Notes under the pieces: generated by a model | Seen by the model: the letters and a program-made list of their open reading frames with translations, nothing else | Database searches by the model: none | What the model was told of the DNA's origin: nothing | Assembly (NCBI GenBank): GCA_020354645.1 | Contig: CP070652.1 | Span: forward strand, 3,395,648-3,446,278 | DNA: 50,631 bases | Reading direction: 5' to 3' | Source of the DNA: Deltaproteobacteria bacterium | GTDB taxonomy: Bacteria; Desulfobacterota; Desulfobacteria; Desulfobacterales; G020354645 | Shown: positions 27,194-36,158 of the stretch, piece after piece | Layout: each line of letters opens with the position of its first letter | Position numbering within the stretch: the stretch's first letter is position 1 | Made by a program: the position numbers and the translations under genes

Positions 27194-27787
27194 ATGAAAG
27201 TACTCATATCAACGGTGTTTTTCTTAATTTGTTTTCTATCCTCGAATACATTCGGCCAGGAATGCATCAAAGGGGATTGTGTCAATGGTCGCGGTACTAT
27301 GATTTATCCATCCGGCCACAAATACGTTGGTGAATTTAAGGACGGCAAAAGACACGGAGAGGGGGTTTTGCACTTACCCCTCGGCAGAAAGTATGTGGGT
27401 ATCTGGCAGGACGATATGTATTTCGATGGAACACTTACTTACCCGGACGGCCGCAAATATATCGGGCGTTGGAAATATGGCAACAGAGAAGGACAGGGCA
27501 TTTTAATCTACCCGGATGGCCGAAAATATGTCGGCGAATTTAAAAACGGCCGCAGACACGGAAAAGGGACAATGTCATTTCCAGACGGTCGGGAATATGT
27601 CGGTGATTTTGTAAAAGGTGAGCGAACAGGGCAGGGGACCATGACTTTTCCGGACGGCCGGGTGTATGTCGGAGAATTCAAGAACGGCAAAAGAACCGGT
27701 TCCGGAATGCTCACCTATCCCGATGGCCGCAAGCTCATCGGCCAATTTCAGGATGGCGAGTTCGTCAGTGGGGCCGAAAAGCAATAA
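27194..27787 (+). CDS. Secreted MORN-repeat protein
   Basis: A 197-residue protein with a signal peptide (1-22, ending FGQ) and a chain of MORN repeats of 23 residues. Six full units can be counted (starting YVGEFKDGKRHGEGV, YVGIWQDD, YIGRWKYGNREGQG, YVGEFKNGRRHGKG, YVGDFVKGERTGQG, YVGEFKNGKRTGSG) plus a partial last one (LIGQFQDGEF). The 69-bp period is also visible in the DNA. MORN repeats form beta-hairpin ladders often linked to membranes or protein contacts. Export to the periplasm or cell surface is predicted. The second unit is atypical (FDGTL), so it has drifted. The broken deacetylase gene starts 18 bp downstream. Confidence 0.9.
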   Translation: MKVLISTVFFLICFLSSNTFGQECIKGDCVNGRGTMIYPSGHKYVGEFKDGKRHGEGVLHLPLGRKYVGIWQDDMYFDGTLTYPDGRKYIGRWKYGNREGQGILIYPDGRKYVGEFKNGRRHGKGTMSFPDGREYVGDFVKGERTGQGTMTFPDGRVYVGEFKNGKRTGSGMLTYPDGRKLIGQFQDGEFVSGAEKQ

Positions 27788-27805
27788 AAAAAGAGGCAGT
27801 TATAA

Positions 27806-28336
27806 ATGCCCACCTTAATGATCCATAATATCAGAAAAGAATATTTTGAATTAAATTTGGCCGATTACAAACTTACTTTCGACGACGGGCTATATTCGCA
27901 ATATTATTATTACCCATTACTGGAACGGCTTGACACCGAAATGATATTTTTTATTATCACGTCCTTCATCAAACCCGGCAACGCCAGAAAGCAATATGAC
28001 GGGGAATATCTTAAGCCTGTTAAATCGCATAAATACATGTATGATGCCTTTATCAACGAAAATTTATCACATTTTATGACGCTGGCGGAAATACAACAGC
28101 TATTAAAATTTGACAGCGTGAAGATCGGCACTCACAGCCATTTTCACGATGTCATCATCCACGATTCCCCCCCCAAAAAGCCCACCAGCCAATGGAAGAT
28201 CGAGCGGTGCGCCTATCATCCGGAGACGATGAATCCAAGATCAAGCATACGTTCAAAGTTGGCCTTTCAGGGATTTGAGCTGCGAAATGGACAGGTCGTT
28301 CAGCGTACAGAAACAGTATGGATAGACTATATTTAG
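27806..28336 (+). CDS. Polysaccharide deacetylase-like protein, interrupted by in-frame TAG
   Basis: A 176-codon frame resembling the first part of NodB-type polysaccharide deacetylases: LTFDDGLYSQYYYYPLLERL carries the metal-binding Asp pair, and KIGTHSHFHDV the H-x-x-x-H-like motif. It ends at a TAG (28334-28336). The same frame continues for 65 more codons with clear family sequence, so the natural protein would be about 242 residues. The stop could be a nonsense mutation (AAG, CAG, GAG or TAT are one change away), a sequencing error, or less likely a recoded amber. GAGG lies upstream of the ATG at suitable spacing. Truncated as read, it lacks the C-terminal part of the fold. Confidence 0.75.
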   Translation: MPTLMIHNIRKEYFELNLADYKLTFDDGLYSQYYYYPLLERLDTEMIFFIITSFIKPGNARKQYDGEYLKPVKSHKYMYDAFINENLSHFMTLAEIQQLLKFDSVKIGTHSHFHDVIIHDSPPKKPTSQWKIERCAYHPETMNPRSSIRSKLAFQGFELRNGQVVQRTETVWIDYI

Positions 28337-28534
28337 TATGATACCGAGTTAAGTATACAGTGGTTTGAAAAAAATCTGGGTTTTACACCTGAAATTTACG
28401 GTTTACCGTTCAACGAATACAGCCACGGACTGATTGAGGTGCTTGAAAGCTTTGGCTTTAAAGAATTTTACGGCAAATCACGCAAGCTTAAAAAGATTGA
28501 AGCCCGCCAGGATATTGACACGCTGATACCGTGA
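28337..28534 (+). pseudogene. C-terminal part of the deacetylase beyond the in-frame TAG
   Basis: Reading on in frame after the TAG gives YDTELSIQWFEKNLGFTPEI, then YGLPFNEYSHGLIEVLESFG and a natural TGA stop at 28532-28534. The W-F-E-K-N-L-G-F and L-P-F-N-E segments are the kind seen near the C-terminus of this deacetylase family. The absence of any other frame disruption points to a recent event or an error. Confidence 0.72.
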
Positions 28535-28720
28535 CCCTGTCAGAATGACGGTTCCATTCTTCCCGCAAGACAGCCTTGTCCTTTCATTTCTTGTGGGTGC
28601 TTTCATGAGATAATACAATCCACCGAAGTAATATTTTTGCTTTGAATCCACTCGGTTGACCTAAAGCCTTTTAAATGGTAATTCAAGACGCTTAATAAAC
28701 CAACTGGACCGAGTGACTGA

Positions 28721-30112
28721 ATGGCAATACCCAATAATCCATCCCCTGAAAAGTCCGGACTGTTTCTTCAAATCTGGCGATCCATTTTTCCGGATCCTTT
28801 GATTCCCAGATCCGATCAGGCGCGCAAACGTTATTTATTTAAAAATCTGATCTTACATTTTCGACCGCTGACGGTACCGGAAAAAACGTTGAAATTTTCT
28901 CTGACATGGGGCCTGGGCGGAATGGCGGCAGTTTTGGTGTTGCTCCAATTTGGAACCGGGGTTCTATTAAAATTTGTATATGTACCGACCCCTGTGGCCG
29001 CCTATTCGTCAATAGAAATATTACAAAACGAGGTGGCCTTCGGACAATTGATTCGCAACCTGCACCACTGGAGTGCCAACCTCTTGGTATTGATCGTGTT
29101 TTTGCACTTGCTGCGGGTATTTTTTACCGGGTCTTTTCACCCCCCCCGTCAATTTAGCTGGGTGATCGGCTTAGGGCTTTTCAGCCTGGTACTGATCGCC
29201 AATTTTACCGGTTATTTATTACCCTATGACCAGCTGGCCTACTGGGCGGTCACCGTTTCCACCGGCATGTTGGAATACATCCCCGGCATCGGGGCCTGGT
29301 TGCAGGAGACCGTCCGAGGGGGCACTGTAATCGGCTCGGCTTCTTTGCGTATCTTTTTTGCTCTTCACACCGCTGTTATTCCTGTGGCGCTGGTCATACT
29401 GATGGGTTTTCATTTCTGGCGGATTCGCAGAGCCGGTGGCTTGGTCATACCCAGAACACCGGGTGAGGAGATCGATGAACCCCCGGTCCGGGTGGCAACC
29501 CTGCCCAATCTGCTTCTGCGTGAAGTAGTGGTGGCCTCAGTACTGATCGCTGTTGTGATTCTGGTGTCTGTCTTTTTCAATGCACCCTTGGGCAAACCGG
29601 CCAATCCCGGCTTGAGTCCCAATCCCACTAAGGCGCCGTGGTATTTTGCCGGACTCCAGGAGATGCTGCTGCATCTGCACCCTATTGCGGCGGTATTTAC
29701 CGTTCCGTTGATACTGGCAACCGTGCTGTTGCTTTTGCCTTACGTAAGTTATGATTCCGACAGCCGGGGGATCTGGTTTGCCTCCCACAAAGGGCGCCGG
29801 ATGGCTGTTATCGCGGCAATTGCCGCTCTGATCGTTACACCCTTTTTGATCATAATTGATGATTTTGTCATTGAACCCGGTAAATGGTTGTCCGGTTTGA
29901 CGCCGGAGATACGCAACGGCCTAATTCCCATAGTCATTTTAGTAGCAGCCATTATGGGGTTTTACCTCATGATGAAATGGCGATTTTCAGCATCGAACAA
30001 TGATGGGGTTCAGGCGGTGTTTGTTTTCATAGTGGTGTCCTTGGTTGTTTTAACGATCGTCGGGGTGTGGTTTCGAGGCCCCGGGATGAAATTGGTATGG
30101 CCTTTGCGATAA
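28721..30112 (+). CDS. Cytochrome b of a b6f-like quinol oxidising complex
   Basis: A 463-residue membrane protein equal to cytochrome b6 fused to a subunit IV-like part. Helix B has H115-H-W-S...H129 (14 apart) and helix D has H216...H231 (15 apart); the 15-residue spacing is b6-like rather than bc1-like. These four His would hold two b haems. The Qo motif position reads KAPWYF (305-308) where PEWY is usual, so the Glu is absent, as in several deep-branching cytochrome b groups. Extra hydrophobic helices follow subunit IV near the C-terminus. It opens a three-gene module with a Rieske protein and an octahaem cytochrome c. It would oxidise quinol and pass electrons to the Rieske centre. Confidence 0.93.
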   Translation: MAIPNNPSPEKSGLFLQIWRSIFPDPLIPRSDQARKRYLFKNLILHFRPLTVPEKTLKFSLTWGLGGMAAVLVLLQFGTGVLLKFVYVPTPVAAYSSIEILQNEVAFGQLIRNLHHWSANLLVLIVFLHLLRVFFTGSFHPPRQFSWVIGLGLFSLVLIANFTGYLLPYDQLAYWAVTVSTGMLEYIPGIGAWLQETVRGGTVIGSASLRIFFALHTAVIPVALVILMGFHFWRIRRAGGLVIPRTPGEEIDEPPVRVATLPNLLLREVVVASVLIAVVILVSVFFNAPLGKPANPGLSPNPTKAPWYFAGLQEMLLHLHPIAAVFTVPLILATVLLLLPYVSYDSDSRGIWFASHKGRRMAVIAAIAALIVTPFLIIIDDFVIEPGKWLSGLTPEIRNGLIPIVILVAAIMGFYLMMKWRFSASNNDGVQAVFVFIVVSLVVLTIVGVWFRGPGMKLVWPLR

Positions 30113-30260
30113 AGACAGCCGGGTTCGGGTGGATTCCTCTATTCGATCATGCCATACATGGAGCGTGATGAGGCAGAAAAAAATCGGGACCCAAAATCCG
30201 AAATTCTAAACAAATTTCAAATGACAGTTTCAACTCCACTCAAAAGATTAAAAGGTTAAT

Positions 30261-30785
30261 ATGCCTAACAACACTGAAGAGACTGGCATGGAGCGAAGAA
30301 CATCTCGCCGTCGTTCTTTCCTCAACTGGCTCTGGCTCGGTCTCGGTCTGGTCGCTTTGGCTGAAATCGTGTGGCTGGTGGTTTCATTTTTGCGTCCCCG
30401 CAAGCCGCGGGCTAAAGCAGGCGGTTTCGGCTCAGTTATCGAAACCGGAACGGTAGACAGCTTTGCAACCGGAACCGTTACCGCCTTTCCGAGAGGCAAG
30501 TTTTATCTCTCGCGGCTGGAAAATGGGGGGTTTCTGGCTCTCTCGCGCACCTGCACTCACCTGGGATGCACGGTGCCGTGGTTTGAAAAAGAAAAGAAAT
30601 TCACCTGTCCCTGTCATGCATCCGCCTTCGACATCACTGGCGACGTTATCAATGCACCGGCACCGCGAGCGCTGGATGTGTACCGGGTCTTTGTAGAAAA
30701 TAATGTTGTAAAGGTCGATACGAGCATCCGTATAAGAAGAACTGAATTTCGAAAAGCGCAGGTCACCTTCCCTAGAAAACCATAG
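30261..30785 (+). CDS. Rieske 2Fe-2S protein with Tat-type signal anchor
   Basis: A 174-residue Rieske protein. The cluster-binding motifs are CTHLGC (98-103, ligands Cys98 and His100) and CPCHAS (116-121, ligands Cys116 and His119), with Cys103 and Cys118 as the disulfide pair. The N-terminus RRRSFLNW followed by a hydrophobic helix (about 22-43) is a twin-arginine signal anchor, as expected for a folded Fe-S protein exported to the periplasmic side. Start 30261 has AAAAGG upstream; ATG 30288 is a weaker alternative. It lies 148 bp after the cytochrome b gene and 53 bp before the cytochrome c gene, as part of one complex. Confidence 0.95.
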   Translation: MPNNTEETGMERRTSRRRSFLNWLWLGLGLVALAEIVWLVVSFLRPRKPRAKAGGFGSVIETGTVDSFATGTVTAFPRGKFYLSRLENGGFLALSRTCTHLGCTVPWFEKEKKFTCPCHASAFDITGDVINAPAPRALDVYRVFVENNVVKVDTSIRIRRTEFRKAQVTFPRKP

Positions 30786-30838
30786 GGTGGTCCTCACATC
30801 GATATAGTTATAAAGATGAGGCGGTAGGATTCATGTAA

Positions 30839-33211
30839 TTGTCAGACAGAAGAGATAAAGCGATTTTAAAGCCCGAAGCGCATATACCAAACAGGATAAA
30901 AGATCTCTCTATGATTGGCTGGAAGACAACCGGCATTATTGCCACCAGCGTCATTATTTTATCGATCCCGCTTTATGTTTTGAAGGCAGGGTATTTCGGA
31001 GGATTGGACCAACGTCTTGCCGCTGAGACTGCGGCCGTATTCGTAAACAGCGAGAAGTGCAGAGACTGCCACCGACAGGAATACGACAAATGGAAAATAT
31101 CTCACCACCGGATGTCCATGGCCGTTGCTACTGAAGAAACCGTTGTTGGGAATTTCGACGATGCGGTTTTTGAGCACTTCGGGCAAAAGTCGCGCTTTTA
31201 TCGTAAAGACGGAAAATTTTTTGTACACACCCAGGGGCCTGCCGGTAGCATGGTGGATTTTGAAGTCACCCACACCTTTGGCGCTTACCCGTTGCAGCAG
31301 TACCTGGTGCCCTTTCCGGGCGGCCGCCTTCAGTGCCTTCCCATCGCCTGGGATGTCCAAAAGGAAAAATGGTACCATCTTTATCCTGAACAGCCAATTG
31401 ATGCCGATGATTGGCTTTACTGGACCAATTCCGGCCAGAACTGGAACGGCATGTGTGCCGAATGTCATTCGACCAACCTTGTAAAAACCTACGATCTCGA
31501 CCGCAACATCTATCAAACGACTTGGTCGGAAATAAATGTGGGTTGCGAGGCTTGCCATGGACCGGGCTCAGCCCATGTAAGATGGGCTGAATTGCCGGAT
31601 ATGGGCCGACCACAGGTCGAAAACTTTAAACTGTTGGTAAAAACTGCTGATCTCAGCTCCCGGCGGCAGATCGAATTGTGTGCGCCGTGTCATTCTCGCC
31701 GAATGTCATTGGATGACAACATTCACATGCATGCCGATTTTCTGGATTACGGTGTTCCCCAATTGCTGACGGAAGGATATTATTTCCCCGACGGCCAGAT
31801 CCTGGAAGAAGTTTATGTCTATGGATCCTTCATGCAAAGTAAAATGTATGATCGCGATGTGCGTTGCAGCGACTGCCACGATGTTCACAGCACCAAACGT
31901 ATCAAGGAAGACAACAACCTGTGTCTGCAATGCCACAAAGCCGCTATTTACAATACGCACAGCCATCATTTTCACAAGACCAAGGGCCAGAAAGGCGAGC
32001 CGATTAAATCAGACAGCGGAGAAGTCCTATTCGAGGTCGGTTCCGGTGCAGAATGCCAGCAGTGTCATATGCCGGGCCGTTATTATATGGGCATCGATTA
32101 TCGACCGGACCACAGTTTTCGAATCCCGCGTCCGGACCTCAGCTTGATTATCGATACACCCAATGCCTGCAACCGATGTCATTTTGACAAGCGCAATCAA
32201 TGGTCGGTTGATACCATGATCAAGTGGTACGGCCAGCGGAAACGACCCCATTACGGCACAATTCTCAGTGCCGGACGTCAAGGACAGGCGGAGGCGATGC
32301 CCCAGCTGATAGACTTGGCGGACGACCGGCTGTACCCGGCTATCGTCAGAGCCACCGCCCTTGCATTGCTATCCGCTTATCCGGGACAGCAAAGCCGGCA
32401 GGCCTTTTTACGAGCTTTAGGCGATGAAGAGGCCCTCATGCGTCAGACGGCTGTTCGCTACCTGTCGGAGCCGGATCTCCGCAAACGATTGAAAATTTTG
32501 GGCCCGTTATTATACGATCCGATAAAGGCAGTCCGGATTGAAGCTGCCCAGAGATTGACCACGGTGCCAACCGAACAAATTAAGTTGGAGTTAAAGAATA
32601 AATTTCAAATTGTTCTGGATGAGTATCAGCGGGCCATGGAGCGCATCGCCGATTTTTCAGCCGCCCGCCACAATCTGGGCAATATGTATGCCAATCGCGG
32701 CAAATTGGATGCGGCGGCGGCCAACTACCGCAAGGCCATTGAAATCGATCACGCGTTTTATCCGGCCAAGGTCAACTTAGCCATGACATACAACCGTATG
32801 AAAAAAAACGATGAGGCTGAGCAGTTGCTGCGAGAAGTGGTTACCGATCATCCCGACTTGCACGAAATAAAATATTCTCTGGGTTTGCTTCTGGCAGAGC
32901 AGAAAAAGTACGCTGAAGCAGCCGAATACCTGCAGGCAGCATCCAACGGTCTACCCCAGCGGGCGCGTATCCACTACAATTTGGGGCTTTTGCTTCAACA
33001 TTTACAAAGGGATTGGGAAGCTGAAATGGCGTTGGTGAAGGCCCTTGAAGTTGAACCCGGCAATATGGATTTCCTGTATGCTTTGGCTGATTTTTATATG
33101 AAAAAGAATCGGCATAAAGATGCAAAACGTATCGCGGAGCAGATGATCGCCGAAGATCCCAACAGCAAGATCGGTCATGATCTGCTGAATTTTATCAATC
33201 AGCAAAAATAA
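30839..33211 (+). CDS. Octahaem cytochrome c with C-terminal TPR repeats
   Basis: A 790-residue protein (TTG start, with TAGGAT nine bases upstream). One N-terminal membrane helix (about 29-48) precedes a haem domain with eight CXXCH sites at Cys74, 206, 236, 281, 343, 362, 406 and 444. Many extra His residues (for example HHRMSM, THSHHFHKT) may be distal ligands. Residues about 475-600 look helical and HEAT-like, and about 600-790 contain TPR repeats (HNLGNMYANRGKLDAAAANY, then AKVNLAMTYNRMKKNDEAE). It would take electrons from the Rieske/cytochrome b pair and pass them on in the periplasm, the TPRs serving docking. The haem domain resembles cytochrome c554-type proteins, but the acceptor is unknown. 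Confidence 0.93.
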   Translation: MSDRRDKAILKPEAHIPNRIKDLSMIGWKTTGIIATSVIILSIPLYVLKAGYFGGLDQRLAAETAAVFVNSEKCRDCHRQEYDKWKISHHRMSMAVATEETVVGNFDDAVFEHFGQKSRFYRKDGKFFVHTQGPAGSMVDFEVTHTFGAYPLQQYLVPFPGGRLQCLPIAWDVQKEKWYHLYPEQPIDADDWLYWTNSGQNWNGMCAECHSTNLVKTYDLDRNIYQTTWSEINVGCEACHGPGSAHVRWAELPDMGRPQVENFKLLVKTADLSSRRQIELCAPCHSRRMSLDDNIHMHADFLDYGVPQLLTEGYYFPDGQILEEVYVYGSFMQSKMYDRDVRCSDCHDVHSTKRIKEDNNLCLQCHKAAIYNTHSHHFHKTKGQKGEPIKSDSGEVLFEVGSGAECQQCHMPGRYYMGIDYRPDHSFRIPRPDLSLIIDTPNACNRCHFDKRNQWSVDTMIKWYGQRKRPHYGTILSAGRQGQAEAMPQLIDLADDRLYPAIVRATALALLSAYPGQQSRQAFLRALGDEEALMRQTAVRYLSEPDLRKRLKILGPLLYDPIKAVRIEAAQRLTTVPTEQIKLELKNKFQIVLDEYQRAMERIADFSAARHNLGNMYANRGKLDAAAANYRKAIEIDHAFYPAKVNLAMTYNRMKKNDEAEQLLREVVTDHPDLHEIKYSLGLLLAEQKKYAEAAEYLQAASNGLPQRARIHYNLGLLLQHLQRDWEAEMALVKALEVEPGNMDFLYALADFYMKKNRHKDAKRIAEQMIAEDPNSKIGHDLLNFINQQK

Positions 33212-33232
33212 CCCCGATACTGATCAGTACCA

Positions 33233-33270
33233 GCAGAAACGAAATTTCTGCCAAAAAGGCCGGCAGCCTT
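33233..33270 (+). terminator. Tandem hairpins after the cytochrome module (weak terminator)
   Basis: GCAGAAA-CGAAA-TTTCTGC (33233-33251) and AAGGC-CGGCA-GCCTT (33256-33270) follow the octahaem gene. The T-run after the second is poor (AAATTCTT), so termination may be weak or partial. Confidence 0.35.
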
Positions 33271-33304
33271 AAATTCTTGTATAAAAATAGGGGACGTGTA
33301 AAAA

Positions 33305-34443
33305 TAGGGGACGAGGGTGAAATGTTGACATTTCAATCAAAATCTGCCATAAAATACCTATGCCACGAAAAGCTCGCATAGATGCTCCTGGAGCGCTGCA
33401 TCATATAATAGTACGCGGGATCGAGCGAAAATCTATCTTTAGGGGCTCGCAAGATTATCACAACTTTTTGCGGCGATTGGGAAATGTTCTTGAGGAAACC
33501 CAAACGCCATGTTTTGGCTGGGCTTTGATGCCGAATCATCTTCACTTGTTGCTTAGGACAGGTTATATGCCGATTTCAAAAGTAATGCTACGATTGCTAA
33601 CGGGTTATGCCCAGCAGTTTAATCGCCGCCACCGGCGCCATGGCCAGTTGTTCCAGAATCGCTTTAAATCCGTTTTGTGCGAGGAAAATCCTTATCTGCT
33701 GGAACTGGTGCGCTATATACATCTCAACCCCATTCGGGCTAAAATTGTCGAAGATATTAAATCGCTGAAAAGATTTCCTTACTGCGGACACGGAGTACTC
33801 ATGGGTAAGCATAATTACGATTGGCAAGACACAGACTACGTTCTTAGAATGTTTGGCCAGCACCTTGGTTCTGCACGCAGAGCGTATAACGTGTTTGTTG
33901 CCAAAGGCATTTCTGATGGTCGCAGACCGGAATTGGTGGGCGGTGGATTCATTCGGTCAGCGGGTGGTTGGTCTGCTTTAAAAGTTTTACGATCTAAAGC
34001 AACCCGTATTATGGGAGATGAAAGAATTCTTGGTAGCAGCAATTTCGTAAAAACAGTTTTAAAGCGTGCCAATGAAGATTATGAGAGAAAAACCAAGGCA
34101 TTGGCACAGGGGCGAAATCTGGATGATATCGTAGAGGCAGTTTCAGAATATTTCAATATTGAGCCTGACAGTATGCGGGGTACTGGAAAGCAGCGCAAAG
34201 CAAGTCTTGCCAGGTCTGTCATTTGTTACCTGGCTGTTAATAAATTAAAAATCAGTGGCAGAGAAGTCAGCAGGCAGCTTGGTTTATCACCTTCGGCTGT
34301 TAGTAAAGCGCGTATACGGGGCAGATCGAATAAACGTAGTGAGTTGATTTGGAAGAAACTACTGGAATCAGAAAATTGAGGGATTTGTCAAAGAGTTCGA
34401 GCTGAAAAAACATATAATGTCAATATTTCACCCTCGTCCCCTA
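33305..34443 (+). mobile_element. RAYT transposon unit bounded by 28-bp inverted repeats
   Basis: The left end at 33305-33332 (TAGGGGACGAGGGTGAAAT... TTGACATT) and the right end at 34416-34443 are inverted copies differing at one of 28 bases. They enclose the RAYT transposase gene and nothing else. The left end is preceded by a second partial copy: a 15-bp TAAAAATAGGGGACG at 33282-33296 is repeated at 33299-33313. The G-rich end resembles the end of the palindromic repeats at 1, 8621 and 11973 (AGGGG-W-CG-GGGTG). It lies between the respiratory module and the sulfatase gene. Confidence 0.82.
33360..34379 (+). CDS. REP-associated tyrosine transposase (RAYT, Y1/IS200-like)
   Basis: A 339-residue single-strand DNA transposase of the HUH Y1 type. 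The HUH motif is PNHLHLLL (His60, His62), and the likely catalytic Tyr83 lies in GYAQQFNRRH. GQLFQNRFKS and LVRYIHLNPIRA are typical RAYT blocks. The C-terminal ~100 residues hold a helix-turn-helix like the DnaA C-terminal type (ISGREVSRQLGLSPSAVSKA). RAYTs recognise short palindromes at the ends of their unit or in dispersed REP elements. The gene appears intact. The ribosome site is poor. Flanking 28-bp inverted repeats suggest the whole unit moved here. Confidence 0.93.
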   Translation: MPRKARIDAPGALHHIIVRGIERKSIFRGSQDYHNFLRRLGNVLEETQTPCFGWALMPNHLHLLLRTGYMPISKVMLRLLTGYAQQFNRRHRRHGQLFQNRFKSVLCEENPYLLELVRYIHLNPIRAKIVEDIKSLKRFPYCGHGVLMGKHNYDWQDTDYVLRMFGQHLGSARRAYNVFVAKGISDGRRPELVGGGFIRSAGGWSALKVLRSKATRIMGDERILGSSNFVKTVLKRANEDYERKTKALAQGRNLDDIVEAVSEYFNIEPDSMRGTGKQRKASLARSVICYLAVNKLKISGREVSRQLGLSPSAVSKARIRGRSNKRSELIWKKLLESEN

Positions 34444-34559
34444 ATTCACTAATTTACTACATCCGCTGCAATTATTCCAGAAGGGTTTTAATCATATAAG
34501 TTTATAAGTTAAATTTCAAAGGGGTGGGTAGCTCTGTAAATCAGGGAAAGGAGAAATTT

Positions 34560-36158
34560 ATGATAAAAATATTCATCAAAACTATTTTAACAATTTCGGC
34601 CTTGGTCATTGCGGTGCCGCTCAGTGCGCATGCCTATCAACCGGATGCGCCTTTTCGTATTGACCAAAAAATTAACAAAAAGAAATGGGCAGATGAAGAT
34701 TTTCAGATAGCAAAAAATCTATCGGCGCTTAGAGATAAGTTCGGAAAGCGTCCAAACATCATTTACATCCTGGCCGACGATGTCGGTTGGGGGGAGATGG
34801 GCTGGCAGGGTGGTGGTAAACACCGGGGTACCCCCACCCCTCAATTGGACAAAATGGCATTTGAAGGCATGCGGTTTTGGGCGGCTTATGCCGAACCTTC
34901 TTGCACTCCGACTCGCATTGCCATCAACACCGGACGTCATCCGGTGCGCACCGGGCTGCTTTCCGTACTGTGGCCAGGGCAGACCGAGGGGTTGTCTTCC
35001 AAAGAGGTGACAATTGCGGAAGTGCTCTCACAGGCCGGCTATCACACCGCCATGTGGGGCAAGTGGCATCTGGGCGAGCTCGAGGAGCACGCTCCAGAAA
35101 ACCAGGGATATGACTATGCCTACTACGGGCTATATAACGGTGCACCCTACGCCTGGCCGGACTCTTATAAAGCGTATCAAGACAAATCCCCCCCGGGTAG
35201 TGCTATGTTTTACGATTTCCCCGGCCAAGAAAAATATGAGGAATTAGCCGGTATCAGCCTGACACCCGGATTTTTCAAGGGACGCAAAGGCCAGAAACGC
35301 AAACCGGTCGGAGTCGTCAGTCAAAAAGGGCTGGCAGATTTCGAGCAAGAATCCTATCGACAGATCGTCAAGTATATCAATGAGAAAAAAAAGTCTGACC
35401 GTCCCTTTTTCATCTACTGGGCAACTTACACCCAGCAAGTAGCCGGTGCTGTTGAATACCAGAACATTGAGCACATGGACAGCGTCAATCCTCAAGCATC
35501 CTTCATGCTCCGCCACAACGACCACGTATGGAACATTCTTGAGATATTGAAAAAAGAGGGTATCGCCAAGAATACCCTGGTAGTATGGATCAGCGACAAC
35601 GGACCCATGTACGGCTTCTGGCCGATATCCGGTTATTCCTGGCTTCGCGGGGCCAAAGGGGATGTACTTGAAGGTGGTGTGCGGGTACCGGCAATGGCCT
35701 GGTGGCCGGGAATGATCAACCCTGGTCAGGATCCGGTAGATATTCTTCATGTTACCGACCTATACACCACCGCAGCGCGTCTCGCCGGGGCTATGGACAA
35801 GTTACCGTCTGATCGCGTCATCGACGGCATTGATCAGACGGCGTTGCTGTTGCTGGGAGAAGGTCATGGACGCCGCAACTATATGTTCCACTATAGCGGG
35901 GGACACCTGGGAGCTGTCCGCTGGGGAGATATTAAAATGCACATTCTCAGTGGTGGGGCCCACGGCGGGCTTCCTCCCATGGAGACTTACAACGTGAGGC
36001 GGGACCCCGCTGAAAAGTTCGGCCAAATGTATCCGTATCTTTGGACGGTGACACCGTTCCAGAATCTCATCAAGTTGCACAAGCTTTTGATTCAAAAGTT
36101 TCCCCACCGAGTCTCAAAGACCATGCCCGAAGGTGCCGAGGTGACTCCGCATGATTAG
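34560..36158 (+). CDS. Periplasmic arylsulfatase
   Basis: A 532-residue sulfatase. The signal peptide spans residues 1-25 (ending SAHAYQ). The metal-binding LADDVGWGEMG (Asp73, Asp74) and the active-site signature CTPTR (Cys115-Arg119) followed by GRHPVRTG fit a Cys-type sulfatase, in which Cys115 is oxidised to formylglycine. WGKWHLG and ISDNGP are further family motifs. It would hydrolyse sulfate esters in the periplasm; the substrate is unknown. Start 34560 is fixed by GGGAAAGGAG. No formylglycine-generating enzyme is present in the window. The RAYT unit ends 116 bp upstream and may have changed the promoter. Confidence 0.93.
   Translation: MIKIFIKTILTISALVIAVPLSAHAYQPDAPFRIDQKINKKKWADEDFQIAKNLSALRDKFGKRPNIIYILADDVGWGEMGWQGGGKHRGTPTPQLDKMAFEGMRFWAAYAEPSCTPTRIAINTGRHPVRTGLLSVLWPGQTEGLSSKEVTIAEVLSQAGYHTAMWGKWHLGELEEHAPENQGYDYAYYGLYNGAPYAWPDSYKAYQDKSPPGSAMFYDFPGQEKYEELAGISLTPGFFKGRKGQKRKPVGVVSQKGLADFEQESYRQIVKYINEKKKSDRPFFIYWATYTQQVAGAVEYQNIEHMDSVNPQASFMLRHNDHVWNILEILKKEGIAKNTLVVWISDNGPMYGFWPISGYSWLRGAKGDVLEGGVRVPAMAWWPGMINPGQDPVDILHVTDLYTTAARLAGAMDKLPSDRVIDGIDQTALLLLGEGHGRRNYMFHYSGGHLGAVRWGDIKMHILSGGAHGGLPPMETYNVRRDPAEKFGQMYPYLWTVTPFQNLIKLHKLLIQKFPHRVSKTMPEGAEVTPHD

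Noticed and set aside
27508..27784. Minus-strand frames opposite the MORN gene with a repeated Pro/Ser pattern
   Set aside because: The repetition is simply the antisense of the 69-bp MORN period.
28334..28336. Selenocysteine readthrough of the deacetylase, given selA in the window
   Set aside because: The codon is TAG, not TGA, so the selenocysteine machinery cannot explain it.
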